Part shown: piece after piece, positions 58,950-64,000 of the stretch
Layout of the letters: each line of letters starts with the position of its first letter
Numbering within the stretch: the first letter of the stretch is position 1
DNA from: Bradyrhizobiaceae bacterium
GTDB lineage: Bacteria > Pseudomonadota > Alphaproteobacteria > Rhizobiales > Xanthobacteraceae
Direction of reading: 5' to 3'
Length of the DNA: 64,000 nt
NCBI GenBank assembly: GCA_020853885.1
Contig: JADYXZ010000020.1
Coordinates: 310,001-374,000, forward strand
The notes under the pieces: generated by a model
Databases searched by the model: none
Told to the model about the DNA's origin: nothing
Seen by the model: only the letters and a program-made list of their open reading frames with translations
Made by a program: the position numbers and the translations under genes

Positions 58950-59206
58950 GGCCCACAGATAGGCGTCCTTTGTGCAAAACGCCCGTTATTTGGGCCTAAC
59001 TTGCACATTGCTGCTATGCAGCATAGGCATGGCAAGGGCCAGGTTCGGGGCCTGTCTGCGCTTGCGCGACGCCTCGCCGCGTCCGGTTTCCGCGCTTTGC
59101 GTGCGAGGGACCGATTAACCACGTCGTGAAGAGGGCGCGCCTCGGCCGGTCCGTGTTCACTTAACCGGGAACGGCTATAGACGCGCCCGCACGGGGAAAG
59201 ACGGCG

Positions 59207-60379
59207 ATGTCGGCCATCGGCGAACGCTACGCTGCGCAGGTCGCGGCGGGCGAAATCGAACCGGACGCGGAGCAGACGCGGGTCGTTGCCCGGCTCGCGC
59301 GGCTGGAGGCTGCGCTCGCCGAATTCCATCCGCCGGCGAAATCCGGCGCGCTCGGGTGGCTGATGGCGCGGCGCCAGGCCGTGCCGCCGCGCGGGCTCTA
59401 TCTCTGGGGCGACGTCGGCCGCGGCAAGACCATGCTGATGGATCTCTTTTTTGCGGCGGCGTCCGTCGCGCGCAAGCGGCGGGCGCATTTCCACGAGTTC
59501 ATGGCCGACGTGCACGAGCGGGTGCGGCGCTTCCGCGAGCGGATCAAGTCCGGGGCGATCGTGGAGCAGGATGCGATCCGGCTCACCGCGAACGAGATCG
59601 CGGACGAGACGACGCTGCTCTGCTTCGACGAGTTTCATGTCACGGACATCGCCGACGCCATGATCCTCGGCCGGCTGTTCGAGCGGCTGTTCGAGCGGGG
59701 CATCGTGCTCGTCGCAACCTCGAACGTGCCGCCGGCGGAGCTCTATCGCGGCGGGCTGAACCGGGCGCTGTTCGTCCCGTTCATCCGCATGCTGCAGGAG
59801 CGGCTCGATATTATCCGCCTCGACGCCCGCACGGACTTTCGCCTGGAGAAGCTCAACGGCGTCGCGGTCTGGCATGCGCCGGCGAGCGAGCGCGCACGGC
59901 AGGCGGTCAACCACGCTTGGCATCGCCTCGCCGGCGCCGAGGGCGGTTCGCCGATCGAGCTGCCGATCAAGGGGCGGCACATTCATGTGCCGCGGGCGGG
60001 CGGGGGTGCCGCGCGCTTCCGCTATGCCGATCTCTGCATTGCGCCGCTTGGCGCCGCCGATTTCCTGCAGATCGCGCGCAGCTTCCATACGGTCGTGGTC
60101 GACGGGATTCCGGTCATGACCGGCCAGCACCGCAACGAGATCAAGCGGTTCATCCTGCTCATCGATACGCTCTACGACAACGCGGTGAAGCTCCTGGCCA
60201 CGGCGGCGGCGGCGCCCGCCGCGCTCTACGAAGCCGACGACGGCAGCTTCGAGGCGTTCGAATTTCGCCGCACCGTGTCGCGGCTGATCGAGATGCAGTC
60301 GGCCGACTATCTCGCGCTGCCGCACGGCCGGCGGGATTCGCGGGCGTCCGACGACGTCACCGGGCTTGTGGAGACGTGA
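59207..60379 (+). CDS. zapE: Cell division ATPase ZapE (AFG1-like)
   Basis: 390 residues. Walker A GLYLWGDVGRGKTMLMDLFF, Walker B LLCFDEFHVTD, sensor region VLVATSNVPPAELYRGGLNR and the C-terminal GIPVMTGQHRNEIKRFILLI are the AFG1/ZapE pattern. In E. coli ZapE associates with the Z-ring; mitochondrial AFG1 affects respiratory-chain protein turnover. It is close to the TCA genes mdh-sucCD. Confidence 0.95.
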   Translation: MSAIGERYAAQVAAGEIEPDAEQTRVVARLARLEAALAEFHPPAKSGALGWLMARRQAVPPRGLYLWGDVGRGKTMLMDLFFAAASVARKRRAHFHEFMADVHERVRRFRERIKSGAIVEQDAIRLTANEIADETTLLCFDEFHVTDIADAMILGRLFERLFERGIVLVATSNVPPAELYRGGLNRALFVPFIRMLQERLDIIRLDARTDFRLEKLNGVAVWHAPASERARQAVNHAWHRLAGAEGGSPIELPIKGRHIHVPRAGGGAARFRYADLCIAPLGAADFLQIARSFHTVVVDGIPVMTGQHRNEIKRFILLIDTLYDNAVKLLATAAAAPAALYEADDGSFEAFEFRRTVSRLIEMQSADYLALPHGRRDSRASDDVTGLVET

Positions 60380-61349
60380 GCGGATGCTCCTGGCCGGTCT
60401 CCGCCAGGAATTGCGCGATCGCCGCTTGCGTTTCCTGCCCGCGGCCGAGCAGGAGGTGTCCGCCGCTCGCAAACACCGTGCGCCGGACGGCGGGGACCGC
60501 TTCGGCCCAGCGCTCGGCTTCATTGCAGTCCGCAAGCAGGTCGTCGCGCGCGCACAGCAGCAACACAGGCACCGTCAATTCGTGCAGGCGATAGCGGCCG
60601 GTCGCTTCGATCACCGCCCCGTCGTTGAGCATGCCGGGGAGGCGGCGCCGGAGCGGCATCACGGCCTCGATGATCGCGTCGATCTTGGCGCGCTCGGCCG
60701 CCGGCGCGGATTCATAGAGCGCGGGCTCGACGCCCACGAAGCGGACGACCATCGAATAGGCAAAGCGCTTGAGCATCCAGAAAGCGAGATCGGAGCCCTG
60801 CATGACGACGCCAAGCAGCAGCCGATTGCCCCAGGTGGGCTCGGCCGCGGGCCGCTCGGTGGAGAAGGCGGCGGGCGAGATCATGATCAGCGCGGCCGTG
60901 CGTTCCGGATAGGCACGCGCAAATGCGACGGCTGAGGGCGTGCCGGCGCAAATGCCGACGACCACCGCTCGCTTGACCGCAAGGGCGTCAAGCAGCGCCG
61001 CATGGGCGGCCGCCTGCCTTTCGGCGCTTGCATCGCCGGGCAAGGGCGTGCGGAGATAGCCGAAGCGCGACGGCGCAAGCAGGCGAAAGCCCGCCGGCAG
61101 TGCCTGGCCGGCGACCAGCAGCCCCTGGTCGAAACCGCCGCCGGCGCCGTGAAGAACGAGCAACGGCCGGCCCGCCGATGTGTCCGCGTATTCAACCGGG
61201 CCCGCCGTTGTGTCGGCGATTGCCGAACCGGTGGCGATGCCGCGTTCGGCGGCGGCAAGATCGATCCGATACCAGGCATAGAGGCCGCCGATGGCCGCCA
61301 GGAAGACGGCAAGCAGGACCGTGGCGGGGGACGAAGCGCGCAGATTCAT
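60357..61349 (-). CDS. Alpha/beta hydrolase with Cys at the nucleophile elbow, membrane-anchored
   Basis: 330 residues from ATG 61349, chosen because GGAG lies six bases before it; an ATG at 61355 would add two residues. One N-terminal anchor (ATVLLAVFLAAIGGLYAWY). Oxyanion motif LLVLHGAGGGFDQG, nucleophile elbow VVGICAGTPSAVAFA, acid in LLLCARDDLL and His in FASGGHLLLG. The elbow is G-I-C-A-G (Cys 134, codon TGC) where serine is normal. Its 3' end overlaps zapE by 23 bases. An FNR/FixK-type box lies 51-64 bases upstream. Substrate unknown. Confidence 0.85.
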   Translation of the reverse strand: MNLRASSPATVLLAVFLAAIGGLYAWYRIDLAAAERGIATGSAIADTTAGPVEYADTSAGRPLLVLHGAGGGFDQGLLVAGQALPAGFRLLAPSRFGYLRTPLPGDASAERQAAAHAALLDALAVKRAVVVGICAGTPSAVAFARAYPERTAALIMISPAAFSTERPAAEPTWGNRLLLGVVMQGSDLAFWMLKRFAYSMVVRFVGVEPALYESAPAAERAKIDAIIEAVMPLRRRLPGMLNDGAVIEATGRYRLHELTVPVLLLCARDDLLADCNEAERWAEAVPAVRRTVFASGGHLLLGRGQETQAAIAQFLAETGQEHPLTSPQAR

Positions 61350-61399
61350 GACCATCTCCGGCAGCGCGCGGCAAACTGAACCGGCCCGCAGGCACGGCG

Positions 61400-61413
61400 T
61401 TGACCGAGATCAA
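61400..61413. promoter_or_regulatory. FNR/FixK-type box
   Basis: TTGAC-CGAG-ATCAA fits TTGAY-N4-RTCAA exactly. It lies 51-64 bases before the minus-strand hydrolase start and 139-152 bases before mdh. The distance suits activation of the hydrolase gene. Binding is inferred. Confidence 0.5.
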
Positions 61414-61476
61414 CACCGCGGGCCGACCCGCGGGGCGGACGAACAGCGACCAAAGCGCAATCGCCCCGCGCCTTGA

Positions 61477-62517
<1,041 letters not shown>

Positions 62518-62630
62518 CCTTCCAGCAGTTCAGGAGCCGGAGCGTCCGTTGCCGTGCCGTCCCGCCTTCCCGGTCTCTGCAGCAGCTGTCCTGCACAAGG
62601 GTTGCCGCAAAAAACGCGGCGAAACATCTG

Positions 62631-62640
62631 GTATAATGTA
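62631..62640 (+). promoter_or_regulatory. Extended -10 promoter upstream of sucC
   Basis: TGGTATAAT (62629-62637) is a perfect -10 hexamer in an AT-rich patch, followed by GTATATTTAAT. The -35 region is poor. It suggests sucCD can be transcribed separately from mdh. Predicted from sequence. Confidence 0.5.
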
Positions 62641-62680
62641 TATTTAATCTTGGCCAGCCAGCCCGGACGAGGATAAGTCT

Positions 62681-63850
62681 ATGAATATCCACGAATATCA
62701 GGCGAAGCAGGTCCTGCGGGAGTTCGGCGTGCCGGTGCCGCGGGGGGAGCCCGCGTTCTCCGTGGATGAAGCCGAGGCGGCGGCAAAGAAGCTCGGCGGC
62801 CCAGTGTGGGTGGTGAAGGCGCAGATCCACGCGGGCGGGCGCGGCAAGGCCGGCGGCGTCAAGGTGGTGAAGTCGATCGACGACGTGAAGAAGGAAGCCA
62901 AGCGCCTGCTCGGCTCGACGCTCGTCACGCACCAGACGGGACCTGCCGGCAAGGAAGTGAACCGGCTCTATATCGAAGAGGGCGCGGCGATCGACCGCGA
63001 ATTCTATCTCTCGCTCCTCGTCGACCGGGAAAGCTCGCGCGTCGCCTTCGTGGTCTCGACCGAAGGCGGCATGAACATCGAGGAAGTGGCGGCGGAGACG
63101 CCGGAGAAGATCCTCACCTTCTCGGTCGATCCGGTCGCCAATATCTGTCCCTTCCATGTGCGCAAGGTGGCGAAGGCGCTCGGTCTTCCCGAAGCGCAGC
63201 CGAAGCAGCTCTCCGCGCTCCTCACCAATCTCTACCGCGCGTTCACCGAGCGGGACATGAGCCTCCTCGAGATCAACCCGCTGATTCTCACGAAGAGCGG
63301 CGATCTCATCTGCCTCGACGCCAAGGTCTCGTTCGACGACAATGCGCTGTTCCGGCATCCGGAGTCGCTGAAGCTGCGCGACGAGACGGAGGAGGACCCG
63401 AAGGAGATCGAGGCGTCGAAGTACGATCTCAACTACATCACGCTCGACGGCTCGATCGGTTGCATGGTGAACGGCGCCGGTCTCGCCATGGCGACCATGG
63501 ACATCATCAAGCTCTACGGCGAGGCGCCGGCGAACTTTTTGGACGTGGGCGGCGGCGCGACCAAGGAGAAGGTGGCGGCCGCGTTCAAGATCATTACCGC
63601 CGACCCGAACGTGAAGGGCATCCTCGTCAACATCTTCGGCGGCATCATGCGTTGCGACGTGATCGCCGAGGGCGTGGTCGCCGCGGTGCGGGAAGTCGGC
63701 CTCGAGGTGCCGCTCGTCGTGCGGCTCGAGGGCACGAACGTCGAGCTCGGCCGAAAGATCCTTTCCGACTCCGGCCTCGACGTGGTGCCGGCGATGGATC
63801 TCGACGATGCCGCGCAGAAGATCGTCAAGGCCGTGAAGGGGGCGCACTGA
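62681..63850 (+). CDS. sucC: Succinyl-CoA synthetase beta subunit
   Basis: 389 residues, the normal length. N-terminal [20 protein letters not shown]-grasp stretches [33 protein letters not shown], and C-terminal [19 protein letters not shown] are diagnostic. It forms ATP from succinyl-CoA with SucD. GAGG lies ten bases upstream. Its stop shares a base with the sucD start (TGATG). Confidence 0.98.
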   Translation: MNIHEYQAKQVLREFGVPVPRGEPAFSVDEAEAAAKKLGGPVWVVKAQIHAGGRGKAGGVKVVKSIDDVKKEAKRLLGSTLVTHQTGPAGKEVNRLYIEEGAAIDREFYLSLLVDRESSRVAFVVSTEGGMNIEEVAAETPEKILTFSVDPVANICPFHVRKVAKALGLPEAQPKQLSALLTNLYRAFTERDMSLLEINPLILTKSGDLICLDAKVSFDDNALFRHPESLKLRDETEEDPKEIEASKYDLNYITLDGSIGCMVNGAGLAMATMDIIKLYGEAPANFLDVGGGATKEKVAAAFKIITADPNVKGILVNIFGGIMRCDVIAEGVVAAVREVGLEVPLVVRLEGTNVELGRKILSDSGLDVVPAMDLDDAAQKIVKAVKGAH

Positions 63851-64000
63851 TGTCGGTGCTGGTCGACAAGGACACCAAGGTCATCACCCAGGGCTTCACG
63901 GGGAAGAACGGCACGTTCCATTCGGAGCAGGCGATCAAGTACGGCACCAGGATGGTCGGCGGCGTGTCGCCGGGCAAAGGCGGCTCGACGCATCTCGGGC
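63850..64000 (+). CDS. sucD: Succinyl-CoA synthetase alpha subunit, 3'-truncated by window edge
   Basis: The first 50 codons are visible. The N-terminus [20 protein letters not shown] and the CoA-binding [14 protein letters not shown] match SucD. It starts in a TGATG overlap with sucC. The rest, including the phosphohistidine, lies outside the window. Confidence 0.95.
   Translation, partial: MSVLVDKDTKVITQGFTGKNGTFHSEQAIKYGTRMVGGVSPGKGGSTHLG

Overview
The window is a 64 kb chromosomal segment of a GC-rich alphaproteobacterium, most likely of the order Hyphomicrobiales (Rhizobiales) near the Xanthobacteraceae/Nitrobacteraceae. This is inferred from gene content and order (dapF-mtaB-ftsY-ispZ beside ccm genes, ffh-rpsP-rimM-trmD-rplS followed by leuC, sdhCDAB, mdh-sucCD), from small palindromic repeats typical of these genomes, from CtrA-type boxes, and from a mesaconyl-CoA hydratase of the ethylmalonyl-CoA pathway. 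No tRNA, rRNA, CRISPR array, transposase, phage gene or origin was found. Most of the window is core chromosome.

Layout. 1-6 kb: 3' end of folD, a Fis-type HTH protein with a membrane segment, a GNAT acetyltransferase, typA and a Tat-exported PhoD-type phosphatase; the HTH and GNAT genes each have a full CtrA-type box (TTAA-N7-TTAA) upstream. 6-13.3 kb: FAD oxidoreductase, CBS-containing site-2 protease, argG, a DsbA-family isomerase, a four-TM protein, rlmN (carrying an in-frame double-hairpin element) and an IalB-like exported protein. 13.5-24.2 kb: DUF1232 protein, phhB, thpR, tesA divergent from a ybbA-ybbP-like ABC system, a Bax-inhibitor-1 protein with its own promoter and terminator, DUF2794 and DUF1223 proteins, and acnA. 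24.5-28.3 kb: cytochrome c maturation genes ccmA, ccmB, an unknown exported protein (apparently cut by an in-frame TAG), ccmC, ccmD, ccmG. 28.4-33.4 kb, minus strand: ispZ, ftsY, mtaB, dapF and a metallo-beta-lactamase-fold protein. 33.7-39.1 kb, plus strand: ffh, rpsP, rimM, trmD, rplS and leuC, the last with a leader region. 39-46.5 kb is more accessory: small exported proteins, a zincin, a gluconate-dehydrogenase-like gamma subunit plus GMC dehydrogenase, an HXXEE membrane protein, leuD-leuB, and an ECF sigma/anti-sigma pair. 46.5-53.3 kb: a sulfite-dehydrogenase-like molybdoprotein and c-type cytochrome, an unknown membrane protein, asd, carbonic anhydrase, mesaconyl-CoA hydratase and a secreted esterase. 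53.5-64 kb: sdhCDAB, a VOC protein, a small-protein unit, a GNAT protein, zapE, an alpha/beta hydrolase, mdh, sucC and the start of sucD.

Together the genes cover four TCA-cycle steps (aconitase, succinyl-CoA synthetase, succinate dehydrogenase, malate dehydrogenase), leucine, arginine and lysine/threonine precursor synthesis, the SRP targeting pair Ffh/FtsY, ribosome and tRNA modification, and cytochrome c assembly that could serve the window's own c-type cytochrome.

No large new defence or secretion system is visible. The most unusual items are: the palindromic element inside rlmN; the CtrA-boxed HTH-TM gene and its GNAT neighbour; a transcription unit of 60- and 25-residue proteins with good ribosome binding sites and a terminator; the interrupted gene in the ccm cluster; a possibly leaderless reading frame and hairpins before leuC; and an alpha/beta hydrolase with a cysteine at the nucleophile elbow next to an FNR/FixK-type box.
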